A stretch of 42,673 nt of DNA from CAZSLC01 sp964607675 (lineage in GTDB: Bacteria > Bacteroidota > Bacteroidia > Bacteroidales > UBA932), in NCBI GenBank assembly GCA_964607675.1, contig CAZSLC010000017.1, positions 1 through 42,673 on the forward strand, given 5' to 3'. How positions within the stretch are numbered: the first letter of the stretch is position 1; each line of letters begins with the position of its first letter. Shown in pieces: positions 24,728 to 34,066 of this stretch. The position numbers and the translations under genes were made by a program. The notes under the pieces are model-generated. The model did not search any database. It was not told where the DNA came from and worked only from the letters and a program-made list of their open reading frames with translations.

Positions 24728-27031
24728 ATGGGAGAGAATTTAGTAATAGTCGAATCACCGGCAAAAGCAAAAACAATTGAGAAGTTTCTTGGTAAAGATT
24801 ACATTGTAAGGTCCAGCTTTGGACATATTAGGGATCTTTCTAAAAAGAACTTGGGGATAGATATTGAAAATGGGTTTAATCCTGAATATATCGTTTCTGC
24901 TGACAAAAAGAAAATTGTCACGACCCTTAAAGAAGATGCAAAAAAAGCAAAAACTATTTGGATAGCATCCGATGAAGACCGAGAGGGGGAGGCTATAGCT
25001 TGGCATTTATTTGAGACACTTCAGCTCAAGGATGAGAACACAAAACGGATAGTTTTTCACGAAATAACAAAAGATGCTATTCTCAACGCAATAGATAATC
25101 CAAGATCTATTGATATGAATTTGGTAATGGCTCAACAAGCAAGAAGGGTACTTGACAGATTGGTAGGATTTGAGCTTTCACCTATTTTGTGGAAGAAAAT
25201 CAAGCCCTCTCTTTCTGCAGGTAGGGTGCAATCCGTTGCACTAAGGCTTATTGTCGATAGAGAAAGGGAGATTTTATCATTTAAGTCCGAACCATATTTG
25301 AAAGCTGAAGGTATTTTTCATCCCGAAGGAGCCCCTTCAAAAACCACAATTAAAGGTAGTTATGGCACAAAGATAGCTTCTCTCGAAGAGGCTGAGATTT
25401 TCTTAGAAAACTGCAAAAATTCTAAATTTCACATATCATCAATAGAAAAAAAGGAGAATACCAGAACCCCAGCTCCACCATTTACCACCTCTCTTCTTCA
25501 ACAAGAGGCATCAAGGAAATTTGGATTCTCTGTAAGTCAAACAATGAGTGTGGCTCAACATCTCTACGAAAATGGTCTAATTACCTATATGCGTACAGAT
25601 TCAACAAATCTCTCAAAGCTTGCCATTAATAGTGCAAAAACTTGTATTTGTGAGTTGTATGGAGAAAAGTACTCTAATCCTCGTCAATATAAAACTAAGT
25701 CAAAAGGGGCACAAGAAGCTCACGAGGCGATAAGGCCAACATATTTAAACAGAACTGAGATTGAAGGTACGGCTACTGAGAAAAAACTATATAATTTAAT
25801 ATGGAAAAGGACTATTTCCTCTCAAATGTCCGACGCGAAAGTTGAAAAAACCAACATAATCATAAATGGCGATAAGTTAGACGATGTCTTTACAACTCAA
25901 GGGACAAAAATAATATTTGATGGATTCCTAAAAGTATATATGGAGTCTCGAGATGACGATAAAGAGGGTGAAGAAATGAATATTTTGCCTTCCCTCTCCT
26001 TAAATCAAAATATCGAGAGAATTGAAATTTCTACAACCCAAAAATACACATCCCATCCTTCAAGATATTCTGAAGCCACTTTGGTGAAAAAGATGGAAGA
26101 ACTTGGGATTGGACGCCCTTCTACATACGCTCCGACGATAAGTACAATTCATAATAGAGGTTACATTTCAAAAGGAGATAGAAAAGGTGAAGAGAAAGAA
26201 ATTACCACATTGACCCTTATAGGAGACAAAATCACCTCAAACTGTAATATAGAAAGCATTGGTAGTGAAAAGGGCAAATTGTCTCCCGAAGATATAGGGA
26301 TCATGGTCACCGATTTTCTTGAGGAATATTTCTCCAATATAATTGATTACGGCTTTACAGCCAAAGTAGAAGAGAATTTCGATAAGATAGCTCAAGGTAA
26401 ACTTCAGTGGAACAAAACCATAGAACAGTTTTATAAAACATTTCACGAAAGGGTAACCACAACTTTAACGGAAGCCCAGCCAAAGAAAAACGAAAGATTC
26501 ATCGGAATAGACCCCAAAAGTGGGAAAAACATCATTGCCAGAATGGGAAGATTTGGGGCATTGGTACAAATTGGTGATAATGATGACCCTGACAAAAAAT
26601 ATTCAGGCCTTAAGAAGGGGCAACTAATAGAAAGCATCACCCTCGAAGATGCATTGAAATTGTTTGAACTTCCAAGACATTTGGGGAAATATAACGACAA
26701 AGAAATTGTAATATCAATTGGGAGGTTTGGTCCATATATCAAATTTGGTACCTCTTTCATTTCATTAAAAAAAGGGACCGATCCATATTCAGTTACACTT
26801 GATGAAACAATCGCCATGATTGAGGAAAATAAAGTTAACGAGGAGAAAAAGCATATCAAAGAGTTCAAGGAGGAGGGTATTCAGATTTTAAATGGAAGGT
26901 TCGGTCCATATATCAAATTTGATGGCAAAAATTTCAAGATACCGAAAAACACCGAAGCTAAATCTCTTTCTTTAGAACAATGCAAAGAAATTATTGTAAC
27001 AAATAGTAATAAAGAAAAGAAAAATAGATAA
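24728..27031 (+). CDS. topA: DNA topoisomerase I
   Basis: This 767-residue type IA topoisomerase relaxes negative supercoils. The N-terminal TOPRIM domain starts IVESPAKAKTIEKFLG and contains the acidic triad DEDREGE (Asp82-Glu88). The active-site Tyr287 is in ITYMRTDSTN. In place of C-terminal four-Cys zinc fingers there are repeated GRFG modules (GRFGALVQIG, GRFGPYIKFG, GRFGPYIKFDG, from about 600 to 740), the Topo C-terminal repeat type. It is a single gene, followed 39 nt later by an Lrp-type regulator with its own -7 box. Confidence 0.96.
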   Translation: MGENLVIVESPAKAKTIEKFLGKDYIVRSSFGHIRDLSKKNLGIDIENGFNPEYIVSADKKKIVTTLKEDAKKAKTIWIASDEDREGEAIAWHLFETLQLKDENTKRIVFHEITKDAILNAIDNPRSIDMNLVMAQQARRVLDRLVGFELSPILWKKIKPSLSAGRVQSVALRLIVDREREILSFKSEPYLKAEGIFHPEGAPSKTTIKGSYGTKIASLEEAEIFLENCKNSKFHISSIEKKENTRTPAPPFTTSLLQQEASRKFGFSVSQTMSVAQHLYENGLITYMRTDSTNLSKLAINSAKTCICELYGEKYSNPRQYKTKSKGAQEAHEAIRPTYLNRTEIEGTATEKKLYNLIWKRTISSQMSDAKVEKTNIIINGDKLDDVFTTQGTKIIFDGFLKVYMESRDDDKEGEEMNILPSLSLNQNIERIEISTTQKYTSHPSRYSEATLVKKMEELGIGRPSTYAPTISTIHNRGYISKGDRKGEEKEITTLTLIGDKITSNCNIESIGSEKGKLSPEDIGIMVTDFLEEYFSNIIDYGFTAKVEENFDKIAQGKLQWNKTIEQFYKTFHERVTTTLTEAQPKKNERFIGIDPKSGKNIIARMGRFGALVQIGDNDDPDKKYSGLKKGQLIESITLEDALKLFELPRHLGKYNDKEIVISIGRFGPYIKFGTSFISLKKGTDPYSVTLDETIAMIEENKVNEEKKHIKEFKEEGIQILNGRFGPYIKFDGKNFKIPKNTEAKSLSLEQCKEIIVTNSNKEKKNR

Positions 27032-27038
27032 AATTTGT

Positions 27039-27046
27039 TACTTTTG
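27039..27046 (+). promoter_or_regulatory. -7 box of the Lrp-family regulator
   Basis: TACTTTTG matches TAnnTTTG, 24 nt before the ATG at 27071. AAAGGAAG just upstream of the ATG can serve as a ribosome-binding site. No clear -33 TTTG. Confidence 0.45.
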
Positions 27047-27070
27047 ATGCAATAAACTTAAAGGAAGACA

Positions 27071-27550
27071 ATGTCAAAATATCAAATTGATAAAATTGAT
27101 CAGAAAATTTTATCATTTCTAGTTAAGAATGCTAGAATGCCGTTTTTGGAAATTGCACGTGAGTGCCAAGTATCTGGTGCTGCAATCCATCAAAGAGTTA
27201 AAAAGATGGAGAGCGTTGGAATTATTACTGGTTCAAGACTTTTAGTTAAACCGCAGGCACTAGGACTCAATGTATGTGCATTTGTAGGAGTATCCCTCTC
27301 GCAGGCAAATAAATACTCAGAAGTAATTGATTCGCTAAAAAAAATCTCAGAAGTAGTAGAGTGTCACTTTGTAACAGGGAAACACGCATTACTTCTCAAA
27401 ATATATTGTACCAACCATGACCATCTCATGGAGATATTAATTAACACGATACAAAATATTCCAGCAGTTGAGCAAACTGAGACCTTTATCTCTTTGGAGC
27501 AAGCCATTGAGAGACAAGTGTGGATAAAACAAGACGATTACAACAAATAA
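27071..27550 (+). CDS. Lrp/AsnC-family transcriptional regulator
   Basis: This 159-residue protein has the N-terminal AsnC-type HTH (about residues 8-60, with FLEIARECQVSGAAIHQRVKKME as the helix pair) and a C-terminal RAM ligand-binding domain (about 70-145). Members sense amino acids or related small molecules and bind DNA as dimers or octamers. The effector and targets are not apparent; no amino-acid biosynthesis or transport operon is adjacent, and the nearest neighbours are topA and the convergent ispD. The last 13 nt overlap the ispD tail. Confidence 0.92.
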   Translation: MSKYQIDKIDQKILSFLVKNARMPFLEIARECQVSGAAIHQRVKKMESVGIITGSRLLVKPQALGLNVCAFVGVSLSQANKYSEVIDSLKKISEVVECHFVTGKHALLLKIYCTNHDHLMEILINTIQNIPAVEQTETFISLEQAIERQVWIKQDDYNK

Positions 27551-28209
27551 TCTGCCACTAACAAATCCTCTTGCGTAGTGATTTTAATGTTGTTTTTATC
27601 CCCTTCATAAAACGAAAGTTTACAACCCAATTGTTCGACAACAGAAGCATCATCGGTAAATGATGGTGAGTATGGCTGCTGGTAGGCCTTTAACAATATG
27701 CTCGATTGGAAGAGTTGCGGAGTCTGAATACTTAATATCTTATCTCTGTCAATTGGATGCGTTTGCCCATCTTGATCTATTTCTCTCAATGAGTCTGTCA
27801 CCTTGACAAAAGGGATCAGGGCCTCTAAATTCTCAACTTTTTCGAACATCGAAACTACAGCCTGCTGCTTTATAAATGGCCTCACACCATCATGTACAGC
27901 TACTATTCCATCTGGTGCAACATATTTCAATCCTTTCTTTACCGAATGAAATCTTGTTATTCCGCCCAACACCATTTTGTATTTAAAAAAAAACTCTGAC
28001 TTAAAACAATACTCTTTCCAAATATTTACAATATTTTTATTGATAACAATAATGATTTCTACCTCAAATGGTAAATTCAAAAAACGTTCAATGGTGTGCC
28101 TAAGAATTGGTTTACCACCAATCTCCATCATTTGTTTTGGTATAGAGGCACCCATTCTCGAACCACTGCCCCCTGCGAGAATTATTACATATCTCTTTGA
28201 CAAGTTCAT
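27538..28209 (-). CDS. ispD: 2-C-methyl-D-erythritol 4-phosphate cytidylyltransferase
   Basis: This 223-residue enzyme transfers CMP from CTP to methylerythritol phosphate in the non-mevalonate isoprenoid pathway. The nucleotide-binding motif AGGSGSRMGASIPKQM lies at residues 12-27, the VAVHDGVRPF motif near residue 103, and the DDASVVE segment near the C-terminus, all typical of IspD. It supplies precursors for undecaprenyl phosphate among others. A -7 box (TACTTTTG, minus strand 28230-28237) precedes it, and it is divergent from purH. Confidence 0.92.
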   Translation of the reverse strand: MNLSKRYVIILAGGSGSRMGASIPKQMMEIGGKPILRHTIERFLNLPFEVEIIIVINKNIVNIWKEYCFKSEFFFKYKMVLGGITRFHSVKKGLKYVAPDGIVAVHDGVRPFIKQQAVVSMFEKVENLEALIPFVKVTDSLREIDQDGQTHPIDRDKILSIQTPQLFQSSILLKAYQQPYSPSFTDDASVVEQLGCKLSFYEGDKNNIKITTQEDLLVADYLL

Positions 28210-28229
28210 AAAGATTAAACATTATTGTA

Positions 28230-28266
28230 CAAAAGTAGAATTATTTTCTAATTTTTAGTAACTTTG
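28230..28266. promoter_or_regulatory. Divergent -7 boxes for ispD and purH
   Basis: TACTTTTG on the minus strand (28230-28237) faces ispD and TAACTTTG on the plus strand (28259-28266) faces purH. Both match TAnnTTTG. The plus box contains the TTG that would otherwise be read as a purH start. Confidence 0.5.
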
Positions 28267-28281
28267 AAGGTCATAAAGAAT

Positions 28282-29799
28282 ATGAAAAAAATTAAACATG
28301 CCCTTATATCTGTCTATCATAAAGATAAGATTGAAGAAATAGTAAAGTCACTGATTGACAATGATGTAGAAATCATATCAACTGGAGGAACATATGATTA
28401 TATTAAAAATTTAGGTTATCCTGTTATAGCCGTTGAGAATATTACAGGTTATCCTTCAATTTTTGGTGGTAGAGTTAAGACACTACATCCGAAGATTTTC
28501 GGTGGCATTTTGTATAGACGTAACGACACTGGCGATAGAGTTGAGAAAGAACATTACGAAGTTCCTGACATTGATTTGGTCATAGTTGATTTGTATCCCT
28601 TTGAAGAATACGCCCAGGCAAAAGCATCTGAAAGTGAAATTATTGAAAAAATTGATATTGGAGGTATTTCACTCATTCGTGCTGCAGCTAAAAATTTTGC
28701 AGATGTAGTTATTCTATCGTCAAAGGACGACTACGATACTTTTCTCAAAGTTTACAACCACAATGGTGGATGTACGACATTGGAAGATAGAAAATATTTT
28801 GCCACAAAAGCATTTCTCACAAGTTCTCATTATGACACCATGATTTTTGATTATTTCAATCAAGAGAGCCATATTCCATCATTCAGCAAAAGCATTACTG
28901 ACTCTACACATTTGAGATATGGTGAAAACCCACATCAAAATGGTGTTTTCTTTGGCAAACACAACTCTCTTCCCAAGCAGATTCATGGAAAAGAGATTTC
29001 ATACAACAACTTGCTTGATATTGAGGCAGCCATCGAACTTATATCTGATTTTGAGGAGACCACATTAGCCATCATCAAACACAACAACGCTTGTGGGTGC
29101 GCCTCTCGCTCTAAATTGATTGACGCATGGAAAGATGCCTTATCATCAGATCCAGTATCTGCCTTTGGTGGAATAATAGTTTCAAACAGAGAAATTGACA
29201 TCGATACCGCTGGAGAGATTAATAAATTGTTCTTTGAAGTGATCATTGCCCCCAGTTACAATGACGAGGCTTTAAACCTCCTCAAAAGCAAGAAAAACAG
29301 AATTATTCTCATAAATCAAAATATCACTCTCCCTACAATAAAATATCGCTCACTTTTGGGAGGAGCCCTGGTTCAAGAAAAAGACTCCATTAGAGAAAAA
29401 GAGTCTGACTTAAAGAGTGTAACTCAAAAAACACCGACACCTCAAGAGATAAAAGATCTGCTTTTTGCCAATATTTTAGTTAAACATTCAAAATCCAATT
29501 CTATTGTCATTGCAAAGAATAGTATGTTGATTGCAAGTGGAGTTGGACAAACATCCAGAGTTGACGCACTAAAACAAGCCATTGAAAAGGGGATAAATTT
29601 TGGCTTTTCTCTTGCTGGAGCGGTAATGGCCTCTGATGCCTTTTTCCCATTCCCAGACTGTGTAGAAATTGCTCACAATTCTGGTATAGATGCAGTCATT
29701 CAACCTGGTGGATCAATAAAAGATCAAGAGAGCATAGACTATTGCGACCAACACAATATCGCCATGGTAATGACTGGAAATAGACATTTTAAACACTAA
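28282..29799 (+). CDS. purH: Bifunctional AICAR transformylase/IMP cyclohydrolase
   Basis: This 505-residue enzyme performs the last two steps of IMP synthesis. The N-terminal IMP cyclohydrolase/MGS domain (about 1-145) shows EIISTGGTYDYI and GGRVKTLHPKIFGGIL. The transformylase domain carries LRYGENPHQ, the catalytic KHNNACGCA segment and FPFPDCVE near the end. A TTG at 28264 extends the frame by six codons but lies within the -7 box; the ATG at 28282 gives the normal KKIKHALISVYHKD start. It lies 26 nt ahead of mreB, so read-through into the cell-shape genes is likely. Confidence 0.95.
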   Translation: MKKIKHALISVYHKDKIEEIVKSLIDNDVEIISTGGTYDYIKNLGYPVIAVENITGYPSIFGGRVKTLHPKIFGGILYRRNDTGDRVEKEHYEVPDIDLVIVDLYPFEEYAQAKASESEIIEKIDIGGISLIRAAAKNFADVVILSSKDDYDTFLKVYNHNGGCTTLEDRKYFATKAFLTSSHYDTMIFDYFNQESHIPSFSKSITDSTHLRYGENPHQNGVFFGKHNSLPKQIHGKEISYNNLLDIEAAIELISDFEETTLAIIKHNNACGCASRSKLIDAWKDALSSDPVSAFGGIIVSNREIDIDTAGEINKLFFEVIIAPSYNDEALNLLKSKKNRIILINQNITLPTIKYRSLLGGALVQEKDSIREKESDLKSVTQKTPTPQEIKDLLFANILVKHSKSNSIVIAKNSMLIASGVGQTSRVDALKQAIEKGINFGFSLAGAVMASDAFFPFPDCVEIAHNSGIDAVIQPGGSIKDQESIDYCDQHNIAMVMTGNRHFKH

Positions 29800-29825
29800 A
29801 GAACAAATTAACAACACTTAATTAT

Positions 29826-30845
29826 ATGGCATTTTCATTTCTAACACAAGAACTTGCAATTGACTTAGGTACGGCCAATACAGTAATCATGGTCAATGGT
29901 CAAATAGTACTTGACGAACCATCCATTGTGGCCTTTGATAAGAATACGGGGAAGCCCATTGCATTTGGTCAACAAGCAAAGTTAATGCATGAAAAGACCA
30001 ATCCAAGCATTAAAACAGTTCGCCCTCTTAGAGATGGTGTTATTGCGGATTTTAATGCCGCTGAACAAATGTTAAGAGGATTTGTAAAAAAAATAAACTA
30101 TAAGAAATCCCTCTTCACTCCAAATATTAAAATGATTGTATGTATCCCTTCAGGTAGTACCGAGGTAGAAATTCGCGCAGTCAGAGACTCCTCAGAACAC
30201 GCAGGAGGTAGAGATGTCAAATTGATATTCGAACCAATGGCAGCCGCCATGGGAATTGGTTTAGACGTTGAAGCCCCTTGTGGAAATATGGTAGTTGATA
30301 TAGGAGGTGGTACCACAGAGATAGCGGTTATCTCTTTAGGTGGAATTGTCTGCAACCAGTCCATCCGTGTTGCTGGAGATGTATTCACAGCAGATATCCA
30401 ACAACATATGAGACAGCAGCATAGTATAAAAGTTGGAGAACTTACTTCTGAAGAGATAAAAAAAACAATAGGAGCTGCAATACCAGATTTAGAGGTTGTG
30501 CCAGAACCATTTATAGTAAGGGGACCTAATATTGCAACTGCACGCCCTACCGAAGTGGCAGTAACTAGTTTTGAGATTGCATCGTGCCTTGATAAATCGT
30601 TAGCCAAAATTGAGACTGCAATCGTCACAGTATTAGAACAGACTCCCCCCGAATTATATCAAGATATTGTTCAAAATGGGATTCATCTAACTGGAGGAGG
30701 TGCTTTACTTAAAGGGTTGGATGTTAGACTATTTGACAAAATCAATATCCCTTTCCATGTGTGTGAGGATCCATTAAAAGCCGTAGTAAGGGGAACTAGT
30801 GCCGCATTAAAAACCAATTCTCAATTTCCATTTCTTATGCGATAA
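29826..30845 (+). CDS. mreB: Rod shape-determining protein MreB
   Basis: This 339-residue actin-like ATPase forms membrane-associated filaments that guide lateral wall synthesis. The phosphate-1 motif LAIDLGTANTVI is near the N-terminus, VVDIGGGTTEIAVISLGG is the phosphate-2 motif, and HLTGGGALLKGLD is the adenosine motif. It starts the mreB-mreC-mreD-mrdA-rodA block; its stop overlaps the mreC start by one base (TAATG). The organism is therefore expected to be rod shaped or to have an elongation machinery. Confidence 0.97.
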   Translation: MAFSFLTQELAIDLGTANTVIMVNGQIVLDEPSIVAFDKNTGKPIAFGQQAKLMHEKTNPSIKTVRPLRDGVIADFNAAEQMLRGFVKKINYKKSLFTPNIKMIVCIPSGSTEVEIRAVRDSSEHAGGRDVKLIFEPMAAAMGIGLDVEAPCGNMVVDIGGGTTEIAVISLGGIVCNQSIRVAGDVFTADIQQHMRQQHSIKVGELTSEEIKKTIGAAIPDLEVVPEPFIVRGPNIATARPTEVAVTSFEIASCLDKSLAKIETAIVTVLEQTPPELYQDIVQNGIHLTGGGALLKGLDVRLFDKINIPFHVCEDPLKAVVRGTSAALKTNSQFPFLMR

Positions 30846-31678
30846 TGGACTTAAAGAGTAAGATCATTCGTTATTTACTGCTTATCCTCACCTTTATAAC
30901 ACTTGAGGCTGCATCTATATTTTTAATCACGAAGAACAGTGTTGTTCAAAAATATAAATTCATGCATGCCATTAGGGAGATTAATGTTTTTTTCTGGGAA
31001 TTTAACTCCAATGTTAAATACTATTTTTCACTCAAGGAGTCCAATGAAGAGTTGATAAACAATAATATTGAATTGCTCAACAAGATTGAGGTGTTAGAAT
31101 CCATGATAGAACAAGACTCAGTACCACTAAAAATGGGCAAAGATAGAGCGTTATTCTCATACATTTCTGCAAAAATCATCAGTAATAGCACCAATAAACA
31201 ACACAACTTCATAACCATCAATAAAGGGAGCAATGATGGTATTAAGTTAGATATGGGAGTTATAACCGACAATGGTATCATTGGCTACGTCACCTCTGTA
31301 AGCAACAACTTTTCACAAGTATCATCATTTCTTAATGTTGATGGGAGTATTAGTGCTATCATTAAAAAGAACAACACTTTCGGGCCGTTAAGGTGGCATG
31401 GTAAAAACACCACAACTGCCACTCTTTACGATATCCCAGTTCATACCGATTTCAGCGTAGGAGATACAATCGTATCAAGTGGTTTTTCACTTATTTATCC
31501 CCCATCAATTCCTATTGGCGTAATCGAAGGATATTCTCAAACAGATGGGATTAATTACAATTTGACTATAAAACTTTTTGAGGATTTTAAATCTTTAAAA
31601 TATGTTTATGTCATATCCAATCTCAACATCGAGGAGCTTTCTACAATAAGAAAAAACAATGAAGGATTAGAGCGATGA
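30845..31678 (+). CDS. mreC: Rod shape-determining protein MreC
   Basis: This 277-residue protein has one N-terminal membrane helix (about 8-30), a coiled-coil stretch (about 55-85) and a periplasmic beta domain with the family-typical ITINKGSNDGIKLDMGVITDNG and GFSLIYPPSIPIGVIEG segments. It is thought to activate PBP2 in the elongasome. It is coupled to mreB (1-nt overlap) and to mreD (4-nt ATGA overlap). Confidence 0.95.
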   Translation: MDLKSKIIRYLLLILTFITLEAASIFLITKNSVVQKYKFMHAIREINVFFWEFNSNVKYYFSLKESNEELINNNIELLNKIEVLESMIEQDSVPLKMGKDRALFSYISAKIISNSTNKQHNFITINKGSNDGIKLDMGVITDNGIIGYVTSVSNNFSQVSSFLNVDGSISAIIKKNNTFGPLRWHGKNTTTATLYDIPVHTDFSVGDTIVSSGFSLIYPPSIPIGVIEGYSQTDGINYNLTIKLFEDFKSLKYVYVISNLNIEELSTIRKNNEGLER

Positions 31679-32187
31679 ATTCAACACTTAAAACAACACT
31701 TATTGTAATAATAACATTAATTATCCAATTGATATTTAATGACTACCTAAACTTTGGTCTCTATGTATCATTATCGGTAATTCCACTGATAGTATTACTA
31801 CTTCCCTACAATGTATATACTTTTACAACCATTTTCATAGCTTTTGGTGTAGGTTTGACAGTCGATTTTTTGGGAAATGGAGTCTTGGGTTTGTTTTCAG
31901 GATCCTTGACAATGGCAGCACTCTTTCGTCAATTGTTCTTAAGGCTTGTATCTGATAAGCAATGTTGGGAAAGTGATTTAACCCCCCTACCTTCAGAAAT
32001 CGGATACCCAAAATTTGTTTTGTACATATCTCTTTTCTACTTATTGTTTTTTATTACCTATGTTTTTCTTGAAAACATGGGATTTGGCATAACAATAAAT
32101 TCAATTTTAAAAATTGTTTTAAGTACAATTGTCAATATTCCCATTGCATTGATTTTAACATTAATATATCAAAAATCAAAAAAGTAG
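31675..32187 (+). CDS. mreD: Rod shape-determining protein MreD
   Basis: This 170-residue, very hydrophobic protein has about five membrane helices and the DFLGNGVLGLFSGSL segment that is recognisable in Bacteroidota MreD. The identification rests on this, its size, and its position between mreC and mrdA. It is a membrane partner of MreC in the elongasome. The start overlaps the mreC stop by 4 nt, and the mrdA start follows after 1 nt. Confidence 0.92.
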   Translation: MNSTLKTTLIVIITLIIQLIFNDYLNFGLYVSLSVIPLIVLLLPYNVYTFTTIFIAFGVGLTVDFLGNGVLGLFSGSLTMAALFRQLFLRLVSDKQCWESDLTPLPSEIGYPKFVLYISLFYLLFFITYVFLENMGFGITINSILKIVLSTIVNIPIALILTLIYQKSKK

Positions 32188-32188
32188 T

Positions 32189-34066
32189 ATGGGCTTATCC
32201 AAAGATAAACAAAATACACTCTTAATAGGACTTACCATTGTGTTTATTATCTTGGTCATAAGACTTTTTATGTTGCAGATAGTAGATAAAAGTTATAAAA
32301 TAAATGCTGAAAATAATGCATTGAGGTACCAAACCAAATATCCAGCAAGAGGATTGATTCTTGACAGAAATGGAAAAGTAATTGTTGCTAATAAAAATAC
32401 ATATAACATAATAATAACCCCTTATGATGTTAGTGAATTTGACACCCTTTCTTTGTGCAATATTTTTTCCTTAGATATCAATAATGTTAGAGAGACATTT
32501 AAGTATTACAAGAAATACAAAAAGAAGATTGGATATCAGAGTCAGGAGTTTTTAAAACAAGTATCCGACAAAGAATATAGCCTTTTTCTCGAACAACAAT
32601 ACAAATTCCCTGGTTTTACTGGAATATCAAAATCTATAAGAAAATATCCCATTCACGCTGGGGGAAATTTGTTAGGATATGTGACCGAGGTAGATGGAGA
32701 ATATATAAAAAAACACCCCGAATACCAGCCAGGGGACTTGATAGGGAGAACTGGACTTGAAGAGAGTTGTGAATCGGTATTAAAAGGTGAAAAGGGTTAT
32801 TCCATTTTCTTGAGGGATGCACGAAACAGAATTCAAGCAGCCTATGAAAACGGGGAACACGACAAGGTGGCTATACCAGGGGAAAATGTAACTTCCACTA
32901 TTGATGCCGACCTCCAGAGTTATGGTGAACTGCTAATGAAAAACAAAGTGGGATCAATAGTTGCGATTGAACCATCTTCAGGTGAAATATTGACCATGGT
33001 ATCAAGTCCAGGTGTTGACGTTTCAATACTTGCAGAGATCAACAAGCACTACAAAGAGATAGTTAACGACCCGTTCAATCCAATGTTCAACAGAGCTGTG
33101 ATGTCACCACAACCTCCAGGATCAGTATTTAAACTTGTAAATGCCCTTATTGGACTTCAAGAAGGGGTAATAAACCCAGAAAGCAGATTTGGTTGCAATC
33201 AAGGGTTCCACGCCAGAGGGATAAAGGTTGGTTGCCACATTCACCCCTCCCCTACAGATTTGAGGCACTCCATAATGATGTCTTGCAATGCCTATTATTG
33301 TGAGGTACTTAGAGATATCATGCAAAACAAAGAATATGAGAATATTGATACAGCATTTACAAGATGGAGAGAAAAAGTTAGCAGTTTCGGCTTTGGGCAA
33401 AAATTGGGCAGTGACTTCCCTTCGGAGCAGTCTGGCATCCTCCCTTCTGCCAATCTGTACAATAAATACTATGGGAAAGGGAGGTGGAACCCTCTCACTA
33501 TTATTTCACTCTCCATCGGACAGGGGGAGATAGGGTGCACTCCGTTACATCTTGCAAACTTAGCTGCCACCATTGCCAACCGTGGTTATTTCTACACTCC
33601 TCATATAATTAAGCAGTATGGCTCTAAACCAATAGATGAGCGATATCGGGAAAAAAGATACACTTTGGTAGACTCCCTCAATTTCATCCCTGTGATAGAG
33701 GGGATGCACATGGCAGTTAACTCCCCCCCTGGCTCTGGTGCAACTGCAAGGATTGCTGCAATAGATAGTTTGGACGTTTGTGGAAAAACAGGCACCGCAC
33801 AAAACCCCCATGGGGATGACCACTCCGTATTTATCTGTTTTGCCCCTAAGGACAATCCAAAAATTGCAATAGCAGTGTATGTTGAAAATGCAGGTTTCGG
33901 TGCCACCTGGGCAGCTCCGATAGCTTCTTTGTTGGTAGAAAAATACATTAAAGGGTATGTAGATCCTAAAAGAAAATGGGTTGAGGAGAGGCTTCTTAAT
34001 GCAAATTTGTTGAACAAAGTTCCTGCTTGGAAAGTACTAAATCAAAAACAAGATAATGGTAAGTAA
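32189..34066 (+). CDS. mrdA: Penicillin-binding protein 2 (elongasome transpeptidase)
   Basis: This 625-residue class B PBP has a single membrane anchor (about 10-30), a PBP dimerisation domain (RGLILDRNGKVI, and EYQPGDLIGRTGLE near residue 185) and a transpeptidase domain. Ser312 lies in PGSVFKL, the second motif is SCN near residue 365, and Lys533-Thr534-Gly535 are in GKTGTAQ. It crosslinks side-wall peptidoglycan together with RodA, whose start overlaps this gene by 11 nt. Confidence 0.95.
   Translation: MGLSKDKQNTLLIGLTIVFIILVIRLFMLQIVDKSYKINAENNALRYQTKYPARGLILDRNGKVIVANKNTYNIIITPYDVSEFDTLSLCNIFSLDINNVRETFKYYKKYKKKIGYQSQEFLKQVSDKEYSLFLEQQYKFPGFTGISKSIRKYPIHAGGNLLGYVTEVDGEYIKKHPEYQPGDLIGRTGLEESCESVLKGEKGYSIFLRDARNRIQAAYENGEHDKVAIPGENVTSTIDADLQSYGELLMKNKVGSIVAIEPSSGEILTMVSSPGVDVSILAEINKHYKEIVNDPFNPMFNRAVMSPQPPGSVFKLVNALIGLQEGVINPESRFGCNQGFHARGIKVGCHIHPSPTDLRHSIMMSCNAYYCEVLRDIMQNKEYENIDTAFTRWREKVSSFGFGQKLGSDFPSEQSGILPSANLYNKYYGKGRWNPLTIISLSIGQGEIGCTPLHLANLAATIANRGYFYTPHIIKQYGSKPIDERYREKRYTLVDSLNFIPVIEGMHMAVNSPPGSGATARIAAIDSLDVCGKTGTAQNPHGDDHSVFICFAPKDNPKIAIAVYVENAGFGATWAAPIASLLVEKYIKGYVDPKRKWVEERLLNANLLNKVPAWKVLNQKQDNGK

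Noticed and set aside
28264..28281. TTG start that lengthens PurH by six codons
   Set aside because: The TTG is part of the TAACTTTG box; the ATG at 28282 gives the family-typical N-terminus.
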